Shown here: piece after piece, positions 26,932 through 34,914 of the stretch
Layout of the letters: every line of letters begins with the position of its first letter
How positions within the stretch are numbered: position 1 is the first letter of the stretch
NCBI GenBank assembly: GCA_030695565.1
Contig: JAUYRZ010000068.1
Coordinates: forward strand, 1 to 57,718
Source: Archangium sp.
GTDB taxonomy: Bacteria; Myxococcota; Myxococcia; Myxococcales; Myxococcaceae
Length of the DNA stretch: 57,718 nt
Direction: 5' to 3'
Notes under the pieces: generated by a model
What the model saw: only the letters and a program-made list of their open reading frames with translations
What the model was told of the DNA's origin: nothing
The model's database searches: none
Translations under genes and position numbers: made by a program

Positions 26932-28137
26932 TCACCAGAACTTCGCGACCAGCCGCACGCCCGCGGTGAACACGTTCGCGGGGCGGGTGTACGCGCCGGG
27001 GAGGAGATCGCCTGACTGGTACCGCGCATAGATCTGCACCGGCACGCCGACGCGCAGCAACGAGACCGTCGCCGTCGCCTTCACGATGTTCTTCACACCC
27101 GGCTGCCAGAACTTCTCGCGGTCGTAGTCCCACAGCGGCGACTGGCTCTGCCAATCACTCTGAAAGGTCTGCACCCGCGTGTAGCTGACGGTGAGCGTGA
27201 GCATGCCGGGCAGCGCGTTGGCCTTCTCCAGGTTGCCGCCCGAGACGATCGACGCGCGCGTGGGACCGAGGAACGGCACCGCATCGACCGAGATGGTGCC
27301 GCCAATCCAATCACCGCCATCGACGATGTACTTGTCGCCCACGAAGAACGCGTTGTTGTTGAGCAGCGGGTTCACCGTGCCCCGCCCCGCCGTGTACTCG
27401 CGCGGCCGGAAGAACGAATAGAAGAGGTCCGCTCCGATGTTGATTCGGTACACGCCGTACTCGTCGACGAAGAAGTGTTTGTCGGCCGACACGTGCGCTT
27501 CGACGTCGCCTGCTGCGTGCAGCTCCCAGAGGTTGGTGCCGACGCTCACGGCTGCTTCAGGATCGAAGTTCGTGCCGGTAGGCAAGGCGACCTGCAGGGT
27601 GGCGGCCCAGCGGAAGTGGTTCTTCGACATCCACTCGTTCTCGGGCAACAGGTAGCGGCCACCGAGAATGATGTCGGCCAGCCGGACGCCGGCCTGCCAC
27701 TGCTCGGGGACCCGCGGCTGACCCAACGAGCTCGCCCAGCCCCAGAAGTCATCCTCCGAGTACTTCCGGCCGAGCTGCGATTGGTAGTCGCCCTCTTCCC
27801 AGCTGATGTTCGTGTTCACGCGCGAGTTCAGCACGATGGGCACGTAGACCGCGGCGGTCAGCCGATCGGTGATGCCGTAGAGCGCCTGAATCAACAACAC
27901 GTCGAGCTGCGCCTGCGGCCGCGGTCGCAAGATGCCCTGCAGCCCTGCACCGGGCTCGTAACGGCGGCTCTCTTCCACCAGCGGGAGCGCCTTGCCGTCA
28001 CCACTCCACTGCTTGTCGAGGCTGGTGCTCAGATACGCGAAGTCGAAGGTGAAGGTGCTCTGCGGCAGCACCTGGGTCTCCATCGCCAGCGCCAAGGAAG
28101 CGGTGAGCGAGGTCACCAACATGATCACGCGCTTCAC
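26932..28137 (-). CDS. outer-membrane beta-barrel protein of unknown substrate
   Basis: 401 residues from ATG 28135-28137. A signal peptide is cleaved after a leucine-alanine-leucine-alanine segment near residue 18. The rest shows amphipathic strands with many aromatic residues and ends in VAKFW, a terminal aromatic residue as in barrel proteins. No specific porin family is recognised; length and strand density suggest 12-16 strands. The start overlaps the stop of the upstream lipoprotein gene by four bases (28134-28137), so the two products are made together and may work together at the outer membrane. Confidence 0.65.
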   Translation of the reverse strand: MKRVIMLVTSLTASLALAMETQVLPQSTFTFDFAYLSTSLDKQWSGDGKALPLVEESRRYEPGAGLQGILRPRPQAQLDVLLIQALYGITDRLTAAVYVPIVLNSRVNTNISWEEGDYQSQLGRKYSEDDFWGWASSLGQPRVPEQWQAGVRLADIILGGRYLLPENEWMSKNHFRWAATLQVALPTGTNFDPEAAVSVGTNLWELHAAGDVEAHVSADKHFFVDEYGVYRINIGADLFYSFFRPREYTAGRGTVNPLLNNNAFFVGDKYIVDGGDWIGGTISVDAVPFLGPTRASIVSGGNLEKANALPGMLTLTVSYTRVQTFQSDWQSQSPLWDYDREKFWQPGVKNIVKATATVSLLRVGVPVQIYARYQSGDLLPGAYTRPANVFTAGVRLVAKFW

Positions 28138-29969
28138 GGCTTCACCTCCGTCACTTCAAACGGCCCCGCAGTGGCCGGTACCTGGCCCATCGCGGAACGC
28201 ACCTGCAGGTTCTCGAAGTCGAGCACCACCGCGTTCATGCTGTCGGAGCTGTCGACGAACTGCGGATCGCTGATGAGGTTCTGGAGGAACTCGACGTCGA
28301 TGGTGCCCTTCCCCGCTTCGAGCCGGCCCTTGGCGCCGTCGACCGCGCGGCGGCTGCGGTAGAAGAAGCCCGACCACTGCCGCTGGGGAACGATGCGCTG
28401 ACCTGCCACCAGCAGCGAGGCGATGTCGGGCACGTTCTTCACGTAGTTCGAGCCGAGCACGAAGTCGTCGTCGCTGGTGCTCGCGTAGCGGCGGCCCGTG
28501 GCGTCGAGCTCCGTGGTGGAGAGATTGAAGACGCCTTTGCTGCCGTCGTTGAAGATGTCGCTGTCGACCTCGATGGCCTCCAGCCCGCCCTTGCTGTCGC
28601 CCAGCACGCAGGTCCACCCGTAGACCTTCTCGGCGCTGGCGATCACTTCACGCGCGCTGACGGCATCGGTGGATTGCTCGAGGATGCGGCGACCCAAAAA
28701 TCCGATCGGCAGGCCCTTCGCCAGCAGCTTCGCCTTGGAGATGTCGGCCACCTGCTCCAGCACCGACCCGACCACGCTGTTGTCGAGCGAGTCAGCGGGA
28801 TCGCAGGCGTACCCCACGCCCCGCTCCGACATGCCGGAGAGGCCGTACACGATGCCCGCCCAGCCGACGGTGACGAAGGCCGGCCCGCTCTCGGGCACGT
28901 GCCGAATCGCCACGGTGTGTTTGTGCGCGGTGTTCGCGTCGAGCAGCGAGAAGTGATGCGCGATGAACGACTTCCCACCGGCGGTCATCGAGCCTCGCAC
29001 CCCGATGGCGATCGGCGGTGGCCGGGTGCGGCCATCGGTCAGCGGAGGCCTGCGCACGTCGCGCCGATTCACGCCTGCGCCGCGGGTGGTGAAGGCGATC
29101 TCTTCGTCGCGCATGAAGCTGGCGCGCACCGGCAGCGGCGCGCTGATGAGCTTCTTGTCGCCCGCTCCGATGACCAGCGTGGTGGTGAGGGCGTTGGCCA
29201 GCGGCGTGGAGGGCGTGAGGGTCACCTCGAGGTCGGTGCCTGACAGCTCGGTGATCACCATCTCCGGGCTCTCTGAAGTGTAGAGCTGGTTGTCGAGGAA
29301 GATGCGCACCGTGGCGGGATCCACGCCGTCGACTTCGGTGAGCACCAGGCGAATGGCCGCAGCCGGCGCGAGCTCGACGGCGAGGCCGTACAGCTCGGGA
29401 ATGTAGGGCTCGAAGCGGCCTTCTCCCGACTCGTCGATCTGCCCGTCGTTGTCGTTGTCCACGCCGTCGGTGGCCGCGCCCACGAACTCCACGCTCTTGA
29501 GCAACGGTGCGCGCGCGAGGCGAATGGCCAGCGCCACGCCTCGAACCGCCAACACGCTGTCGAAGAAGGTGTTGAGCACGAGGATCTGGTCGTACGTCAT
29601 GCCCGCGCCATCGGCGACGCCCTGCAGCTCTTCACGCGTGGCGCGGTTGAGCGAACGTTCGATGTTCTTCGCCGAGTCGAGGAACAGCTCGTAGGCGAAG
29701 TTGCCGTTCTGAAAACGCTCCGCGCCGTACTCAGGCAGGAACGAGACGATGTCGGGCTGCTCGCGCGAGAGGTACGGGAAGAGCGAGTTGGTCAGCAGCG
29801 TCGTGTAGAAGCTGCGCACCTTGGAGCGCAGCTGCGTGCCGTGCGCGAGGCCCCGCTCGTACGGCGTGCCTCGCACCTCGATGGTCTCGCGGGTGGGCGG
29901 TTTGGAGAAGGGGCCGCAGGCGACGAGCGCGATGGCCAGGAAGAGCGCGACGGTTTTGGTGAAGGTCAA
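28134..29969 (-). CDS. lipoprotein related to C45-type acyltransferases/peptidases
   Basis: 611 residues. TTG 29967-29969 is the only start that keeps the whole lipoprotein signal (lipobox ALVAC near residue 18). The segment RGTPYERGLAHG (about 33-45) matches the N-terminal signature of C45 Ntn hydrolases, and a histidine-rich strand near 335-345 followed by GWAGIVYGLSGM near 370 fits their core. The usual catalytic cysteine is not obvious; a serine near residue 327 in GVRGSM could replace it, or the enzyme may be inactive. A calcium-loop-like insert (DGVDNDNDGQID, near 170) and a beta-sandwich insert lie between the two parts. The coupled downstream outer-membrane barrel suggests a joint surface role. 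Confidence 0.65.
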   Translation of the reverse strand: MTFTKTVALFLAIALVACGPFSKPPTRETIEVRGTPYERGLAHGTQLRSKVRSFYTTLLTNSLFPYLSREQPDIVSFLPEYGAERFQNGNFAYELFLDSAKNIERSLNRATREELQGVADGAGMTYDQILVLNTFFDSVLAVRGVALAIRLARAPLLKSVEFVGAATDGVDNDNDGQIDESGEGRFEPYIPELYGLAVELAPAAAIRLVLTEVDGVDPATVRIFLDNQLYTSESPEMVITELSGTDLEVTLTPSTPLANALTTTLVIGAGDKKLISAPLPVRASFMRDEEIAFTTRGAGVNRRDVRRPPLTDGRTRPPPIAIGVRGSMTAGGKSFIAHHFSLLDANTAHKHTVAIRHVPESGPAFVTVGWAGIVYGLSGMSERGVGYACDPADSLDNSVVGSVLEQVADISKAKLLAKGLPIGFLGRRILEQSTDAVSAREVIASAEKVYGWTCVLGDSKGGLEAIEVDSDIFNDGSKGVFNLSTTELDATGRRYASTSDDDFVLGSNYVKNVPDIASLLVAGQRIVPQRQWSGFFYRSRRAVDGAKGRLEAGKGTIDVEFLQNLISDPQFVDSSDSMNAVVLDFENLQVRSAMGQVPATAGPFEVTEVKP

Positions 29970-30049
29970 AGCGGGGGCACCCTACCGCTGAAGACGGCGG
30001 CCGCAATGCCCCTGAGGAAAGCCTCCCGGGGCGAAGGGAATGGCGACCG

Positions 30050-30072
30050 CCCTCTCCCCCTCGGGGAGAGGG
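30050..30072. terminator. 10-bp palindrome, probable terminator and dispersed repeat
   Basis: A perfect 10-bp stem (CCCTCTCCCC with GGGGAGAGGG) encloses a three-base loop. It lies 8 bp beyond the end of the reverse-strand AAA ATPase gene and upstream of the C45-like gene. The same 23 bases recur at 40315-40337. No T run follows. Confidence 0.5.
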
Positions 30073-30080
30073 AGTTCAAA

Positions 30081-31145
30081 TTACTCCAGCGAGACTTTGA
30101 TGATGCCTTCGACGATCGCTCCCGAGACGAACTGGAGCAGCGCGCCGTTGACCTCGTACCCTTCAGCCTCGGGCACGATGAAGCCGCCTTCCTGCAGACG
30201 CACCAGCGCGTCTTCAGTGGCCTCGCCCTCTTTGCCTGCCGAGAGCAGCTCCATCACCGTGCGCTCTTCGGCCGACATCTCGGTCACCAGCATGCGCAGG
30301 TGATTGTCGATCAGCGCCCGGCCTTCGTCGGTCTCGGAGAGCACGTCGAGGTTGACGAGATCATCCAGCATCGCGGGGGTGACGGTGCCCTTCCAATCCT
30401 TCTCGAAGCGCGAGGCCAGCAACGCGCAGAGCGAGAAGATCTCGAACGGACGATTGCCGGAGATCTCCGCCAACGCACCGAGCGCCTCGTTCTCGAAGGT
30501 GATGCCCAGCACCTGCGCAGGCGTCTGCACCAGCTGCACCAGCTCGTCGTCGGAGATGGGCGGCACCACCACGGTCGCCACCCCACCCCGCGCCACCACC
30601 AGCTGCTCGAAGGCGGCGTCGAGATCGCGGTGCCGGTTGCACACCACGGCCACCTTCACGTTGCGAGGAGTGGTGAGCAGCGTGTCGATCACCGTGGCCA
30701 TGCCTTCAGGCCCCAGCGCCGCGAGCGCGTTGAGTTCGTCGAAGCCCACGAACAGCGGGGCCGCCAGCTCGCCCAGCACCTCGAGCGGCTTCTTGGGGTC
30801 GGCTTTCAGTTCTTTGGCGCCCACGCGCTGCAGGAACTCGTTCACCTTGGTGGTGAGGCGAGCGAGCACCGCGTCGACCGACTGAGGCATGGCGTCGTCG
30901 CGATCGGGATCGCGCAGGTCGAGCACGAAGGCCGCCCCGCCCGAGCGCTCGCAGGCGCGCTGCAGGATGCCCTTCATCATCGTGGTCTTGCCGATGCGCG
31001 AGAAGCCGCGAATGCAGATGTGGTGGCCTCCCGTCATGTGGGCGGCCAACTCATCATCGAGATCTTTTCGGGCGCGAAGGTCGTCAGGGAGCTCGTAAAG
31101 CGCGTCCACGTACCGCTCGGCCAGCGGGTGCTGTTCTGAAGCCAT
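30081..31145 (-). CDS. stand-alone AAA-type ATPase with C-terminal winged-helix-like part
   Basis: 354 residues. The Walker A motif GFSRIGKTT lies near 46-54, the Walker B strand PLFVGFDE near 130, and a sensor-1-like strand ending in asparagine (VVCNRH) near 168. The organisation resembles Orc/STAND-type AAA ATPases. The last 80 residues look like a winged-helix module, which in relatives binds DNA or partner proteins. There is no signal peptide or membrane segment. The start is 30 bp downstream of the stop of a metallopeptidase gene on the same strand, so the two are probably co-transcribed. The target is unknown. Confidence 0.78.
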   Translation of the reverse strand: MASEQHPLAERYVDALYELPDDLRARKDLDDELAAHMTGGHHICIRGFSRIGKTTMMKGILQRACERSGGAAFVLDLRDPDRDDAMPQSVDAVLARLTTKVNEFLQRVGAKELKADPKKPLEVLGELAAPLFVGFDELNALAALGPEGMATVIDTLLTTPRNVKVAVVCNRHRDLDAAFEQLVVARGGVATVVVPPISDDELVQLVQTPAQVLGITFENEALGALAEISGNRPFEIFSLCALLASRFEKDWKGTVTPAMLDDLVNLDVLSETDEGRALIDNHLRMLVTEMSAEERTVMELLSAGKEGEATEDALVRLQEGGFIVPEAEGYEVNGALLQFVSGAIVEGIIKVSLE

Positions 31146-31175
31146 GGACCCTCCTTACCGCAGCGGCAGGATCCT

Positions 31176-31805
31176 TCAATGAACGGTCTTCACCACCGCG
31201 GTGGTCTTCATGCGCACCACGCCCTCGAAGAGGTGTTTTTCGGTGTACAGGTTGCGATGCGACGCGCGCTCCCCTGGCAGCCAGCTCTGGGGCTTCTCCA
31301 GCCACTGTTGCACCCTGACTTCGCCATCATAGGCAAACGGCGTGACCAGCTCGGGAGGGAGTCGTTTCCACACCCGCCGTTCGATGGGCCCGAACTCGGC
31401 CTCGAACCCCTCACCTGCCTCTTCGTGGCGGCGCAGGTGATCGAGGGTGCCGTCGAAGTGTTTGGCGATGTGGAAGAGCTCGTGCAGCACGGTGGCCACC
31501 CGCTGCCGGGGCGTGGAGTGGCGGAAGAACAAGGGCCGCAACGTGATGCAGTAGAGCATCTGCCGCCCGTTCACCTTCACCATCGGCTTCTTGCGGCCCA
31601 TCGAATCGGTGCGCTTCTTGTCGGCGAAGGTGAGCGGCTTGACGGTGCCCCGCGAGGCGCGGCGGGCTTCACCTGCGACCACCAGGATGCGGCGGGCGTC
31701 GAGGTGCGCGAAGTCACGGTGCGCGCTCGCCACGTGCGTGATCAACGCCCGCACGGCCTGCGTAAAATCTGGGCGTTTTCGCACTTTCCCCACGGCAGGA
31801 AGCAC
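31176..31805 (-). CDS. HExxH putative metallopeptidase
   Basis: About 209 residues if started at GTG 31803-31805, chosen because GGAAGG lies five bases upstream; several other GTG codons nearby are possible. The zinc-binding helix VATVLHELFHIAKHFDG is near the middle, with a conserved serine/threonine-proline-arginine stretch just before it. Downstream residues include acidic positions that could supply the third ligand. The protein is soluble and without a signal peptide, so it should be cytoplasmic. It resembles a group of predicted metallopeptidases found near ATPases; the substrate is unknown. It is divergent from the lipoprotein gene at 31857 and lies just upstream of the AAA ATPase gene. 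Confidence 0.7.
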   Translation of the reverse strand: MLPAVGKVRKRPDFTQAVRALITHVASAHRDFAHLDARRILVVAGEARRASRGTVKPLTFADKKRTDSMGRKKPMVKVNGRQMLYCITLRPLFFRHSTPRQRVATVLHELFHIAKHFDGTLDHLRRHEEAGEGFEAEFGPIERRVWKRLPPELVTPFAYDGEVRVQQWLEKPQSWLPGERASHRNLYTEKHLFEGVVRMKTTAVVKTVH

Positions 31806-31856
31806 TCTGCCTTCCCGCGCCTCTCCAATCGACACAAACCCGCTTTCTGCTGCTAG

Positions 31857-32615
31857 ATGCCGCCCATGCGATCGATTCTCTTTCACTCGCTCCTCGGCCT
31901 CGGTCTCCTCACGGCGTGCGACCCGGTCAAACCCATGGTCGATGCCGGCCCCGACACCAGCTGTGGTCTCGACTGCGTGGCACAGGAGGCCTTCGGTCTG
32001 ATCGGGGATCGGTGCTTCGAGTACTCCACCAATCCGCTCAGCGCGCAGACGCCGCCCGAGCTGGGGGTCTGGGTTCGCAAGGATCTGTTCGAGCTCGAAG
32101 GCGGGGTCAAGACCATCCCCGTCGAGTACCGCAAGGGTGGCCAGATCGTGCAGACCGACTTCTTCGTCTTCAAGAACGGCGACCTCACCCTGATGCGACG
32201 CATCGCGGGCACGCAGTCGGTCACCTACCGCACCGACACCGCCATCACCGGCGTGAAGTGGCTCACCCAGGCCACCCTGGCGGGCGAGAACCTCTCCACC
32301 AGCACCACCGCCTTCCTCTCGCGCGACGACTCGAGCACGCCGACCACCTACCGCATCACCACCGACGTGCCGACCACGGCCGAGAAGAAGACGCCGCTGG
32401 GCACGTACGACAACGCCTTCAAGATCCTCTTCGGGGAGAGCCCCGATCACGGCTCCGACTCGCGTCGCATCTTCGCGCCGGGCGTGGGCTTCACGGTGAT
32501 CTCCAGTCCCTTCAACCTGCTCGGTGGTACGCCGACGCCGGTGTACCTGCAGCGCGTCCGTGACATCGGAACGGCCGACGCAGGACCCGAGAGCTGCAGC
32601 CTGGGGGTGCCGTGA
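31857..32615 (+). CDS. lipoprotein of unknown function
   Basis: 252 residues from ATG 31857, or 249 from ATG 31866; neither has a clear ribosome site. The lipobox LLTAC gives an acylated cysteine near residue 21. A cysteine pair (CGLDC) follows closely. The remainder looks like a beta-rich domain with many threonines, and a conserved-looking ending with PVYLQRV. I do not recognise a family. Its TGA stop overlaps the start region of the next lipoprotein gene (32612-32617), so the two are translated together. Confidence 0.65.
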   Translation: MPPMRSILFHSLLGLGLLTACDPVKPMVDAGPDTSCGLDCVAQEAFGLIGDRCFEYSTNPLSAQTPPELGVWVRKDLFELEGGVKTIPVEYRKGGQIVQTDFFVFKNGDLTLMRRIAGTQSVTYRTDTAITGVKWLTQATLAGENLSTSTTAFLSRDDSSTPTTYRITTDVPTTAEKKTPLGTYDNAFKILFGESPDHGSDSRRIFAPGVGFTVISSPFNLLGGTPTPVYLQRVRDIGTADAGPESCSLGVP

Positions 32616-33469
32616 TGAAGCGCTCGATGCTGTCCCTGTTGATGGTGTTGGCCGCCTGCAAGACGGCGCCTGAAGTGGTGGCCGACGTGGCCCAACCCAC
32701 GCTCCCTCAGCAAGACTTCGTCATCGTCACCCAGAGCCTCACCCAGGTCGACATCAAGTACACCGGCACGGTGATCGCCGGCGACGAGGCCCTCTCGGTC
32801 GAGAAGGCCGCCTGGGAGTTCGTGGTCGATGGCACCGTCAAGCGCTCGGGCGAAGACAAGCTGAACCTCTCGGCGGCCGCGGGCCAGAACCTCGCCTTCG
32901 AGCTCGACGAGAGCCTCACCTACGTGAAGGACGAAGAAGAGTTGAAGGCGATGGACGCGCGCGGTGGCTCGTTGCTGCTGGCCATGCGCGGCACGCTCTT
33001 CGTCACCATCGTGGTGCCCGCCAGCGGTGACCAGCCGGCCGGCAAACGCACCGTCGAGCTGCCTTTTGCCAAGTCGAAAGAAGTGAAGACCCCGCGCCTG
33101 CCGCACCTCAAGCTGATCGACTTCGAAGCGGGCCGCTTCAGCGAGAACGAAGTGCAGGCCGTCTTTCACGTCGGCGTGGTGAACCCGAACAACTTCCAGA
33201 TCAGCATCACCGGGCTCGACTACACCGCGCAGCTCGCGGGCAAAGAAGTCAGCAAGGGGACCATCGGGGCGGGTGATCGCGTGTCGGCCGCCTCCACCGG
33301 CGTGTTCGACATCACCGCGACCATGAACGAAGAGACGCACGCCAAGGAGGCGGCGAAGATCGTCAAGGGCTCGGTGATCCCCTACCTGCTCAAGTCGTCG
33401 CTGCGCGCTCAGCTTTATTCCGAAGAGCTGGAGAGCAAGGGCGACTTCAAGTTGAAGGCGTCGAAGTAG
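32615..33469 (+). CDS. LEA14/WHy-domain lipoprotein
   Basis: 284 residues from ATG 32615, which overlaps the preceding stop; GTG 32612 is one codon earlier. The lipobox VLAAC is near residue 14. The C-terminal half (about 160-265) has the pattern of a WHy/LEA-2 domain: a valine-valine-asparagine-proline-asparagine core with a long beta-sandwich, followed by a leucine-rich end. The N-terminal half looks like a second, diverged copy. LEA-2 domains are found in stress and envelope proteins and probably bind other macromolecules. The aat gene begins 18 bp downstream on the same strand. Confidence 0.75.
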   Translation: MKRSMLSLLMVLAACKTAPEVVADVAQPTLPQQDFVIVTQSLTQVDIKYTGTVIAGDEALSVEKAAWEFVVDGTVKRSGEDKLNLSAAAGQNLAFELDESLTYVKDEEELKAMDARGGSLLLAMRGTLFVTIVVPASGDQPAGKRTVELPFAKSKEVKTPRLPHLKLIDFEAGRFSENEVQAVFHVGVVNPNNFQISITGLDYTAQLAGKEVSKGTIGAGDRVSAASTGVFDITATMNEETHAKEAAKIVKGSVIPYLLKSSLRAQLYSEELESKGDFKLKASK

Positions 33470-33487
33470 CCGTCTTCAAAAGGCCGC

Positions 33488-34180
33488 ATGCACTTCCTGG
33501 GGCCCGACCCGACGCGCTTTCCGGCGATCGAGGAGACTGACGAAGACGGCATCATCGCCGTCGGTGGCGATCTCACACCGGAGCGCCTGGTCGAGGCGTA
33601 CCGGCGCGGCATCTTCCCCTGGTACAGCGAAGGGCTACCCATTCTGTGGCACTGCCCCGACCCGCGCTTCGTGCTCGATGCGGCAGAGCTGCACGTGCCG
33701 AAGAGCCTGCGCAAGATGATGCGCCGCGGCGTCTACGAGATCCGCCTCGACACTGATTTTGCCGGGGTGATCGACGCGTGCGCCAAGACCCGGCGGCCCG
33801 GCCAGCGCGGCACGTGGATCACCCGGGACATGCGCAAGGCGTACCTGCGGCTGCACGATCTGGGCTTCGCGCACACGGCCGAGGCGTGGCTCGATGGGCA
33901 AATGGTCGGCGGTCTGTACGGCGTCTCCCTGGGCCAGGTCTTCTACGGCGAGTCGATGTTCGCGCAGGCCGATGACGCCTCGAAGGTCGCCTTCGCCACG
34001 TTGGTGGAGTGGATGCGCGGCTGGGGCGTCGCGTTGGTCGATTGCCAGCAGGAGACCGCCCACCTCGCCCGCTTCGGCGCCACGCCCTGGCCCCGGGCCA
34101 AATTCACCACGACGGTCGAGGAGCTCACGCGCGCCCCCACCCGCCAGGGCAAGTGGTCCCTCACGGAAGGCGCTTCATGA
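33488..34180 (+). CDS. aat: leucyl/phenylalanyl-tRNA--protein transferase
   Basis: 230 residues, the usual length. Typical family segments are present: the N-terminal phenylalanine-proline motif, IIAVGGDLTPERLVEAYRRG, GIFPWYSEG, WHCPDPRFVL and the later GGLYGVSLGQVFYGESMF. The enzyme adds Leu or Phe to proteins with N-terminal Arg or Lys and so marks them for ClpAP through ClpS (bacterial N-degron pathway, cytoplasm). The stop overlaps the next gene's start (34177-34180), so it is coupled with a methyltransferase gene, an association I do not know to be functional. Confidence 0.97.
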   Translation: MHFLGPDPTRFPAIEETDEDGIIAVGGDLTPERLVEAYRRGIFPWYSEGLPILWHCPDPRFVLDAAELHVPKSLRKMMRRGVYEIRLDTDFAGVIDACAKTRRPGQRGTWITRDMRKAYLRLHDLGFAHTAEAWLDGQMVGGLYGVSLGQVFYGESMFAQADDASKVAFATLVEWMRGWGVALVDCQQETAHLARFGATPWPRAKFTTTVEELTRAPTRQGKWSLTEGAS

Positions 34181-34914
34181 ATCCTGAAATGTACGACGCC
34201 CACGACCGCCTCGAAGACCGCCACTGGTGGTTCGAAGGTCGCCGCCGGGTGATCCGCGAGGTGCTGCAGCGTCACCTGTTGCCGCGCGCCAACCGCCGCC
34301 TGCTCGACGTGGGCTGCGGCACGGGCGGCATGTTCCCCATGCTCGGCCAGTTCGGCGAGGTCGATGGCGCGGAAGCCTCGCCCGATGCGCTCGAACGCGC
34401 GCGCCGCAAGTTCCCCCGACGCCGCATCGAAAGCTGCTCGCTGCCGGGCCAATTGCCCGAAGGCACGTGGGACGTGGTCACCGCCTTCGACGTGATCGAA
34501 CACCTCGACGATCCCATCGCCAGCCTGCGCACCATGCGCTCGCGGTTGCCCTTCGATGGCCAGGTGGTGGTCACCGTGCCCGCCTTCCAGTTTCTCTGGA
34601 GCAAACACGACGAGCTCAATCACCACCGCCGCCGCTATTCGCGCCTCGACCTGGTCTCGCAGCTCTCCACCGCGGGGCTGAGGGTCACCTTCTGCAGCTA
34701 CTTCAACACGCTGCTCTTCCCCGCCGTGGCCGGCGCGCGGTTGCTGGAGCGCTTCATGCCTTCGCGCTTCGGGCAGTCGGAGTCGGATCTCGAAGAGACG
34801 CCGGGCCCGGTGAACCGCGCGCTCACCACCTTGTTCGGCAGCGAGCGCCTGGCGGTGGGCCGCACCCAGCTGCCGTTCGGCGTCTCACTGATCGCCGTCG
34901 CCCAGCACGGGTAG
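34177..34914 (+). CDS. class I SAM-dependent methyltransferase
   Basis: 245 residues from ATG 34177, overlapping the aat stop by four bases. The SAM-binding motif I is LLDVGCGTGGM, followed by an acidic residue at the end of the second strand (EVDGAEAS) and motif IV-like DVVTAFDVIEHLDD. This is the methyltransferase-11/23 type, often acting on small molecules or glycans; an HHRRRY segment after the core is typical of a subgroup I cannot name with certainty. A hydrophobic stretch near 170-190 could associate with membranes. The last 30 bases overlap the end of the reverse-strand antiporter gene. The substrate is unknown. Confidence 0.85.
   Translation: MNPEMYDAHDRLEDRHWWFEGRRRVIREVLQRHLLPRANRRLLDVGCGTGGMFPMLGQFGEVDGAEASPDALERARRKFPRRRIESCSLPGQLPEGTWDVVTAFDVIEHLDDPIASLRTMRSRLPFDGQVVVTVPAFQFLWSKHDELNHHRRRYSRLDLVSQLSTAGLRVTFCSYFNTLLFPAVAGARLLERFMPSRFGQSESDLEETPGPVNRALTTLFGSERLAVGRTQLPFGVSLIAVAQHG

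Noticed and set aside
31806..32450. Long N-terminal extension of the metallopeptidase
   Set aside because: It would run antisense through the divergent lipoprotein gene; GTG 31803-31805 has its own ribosome site.
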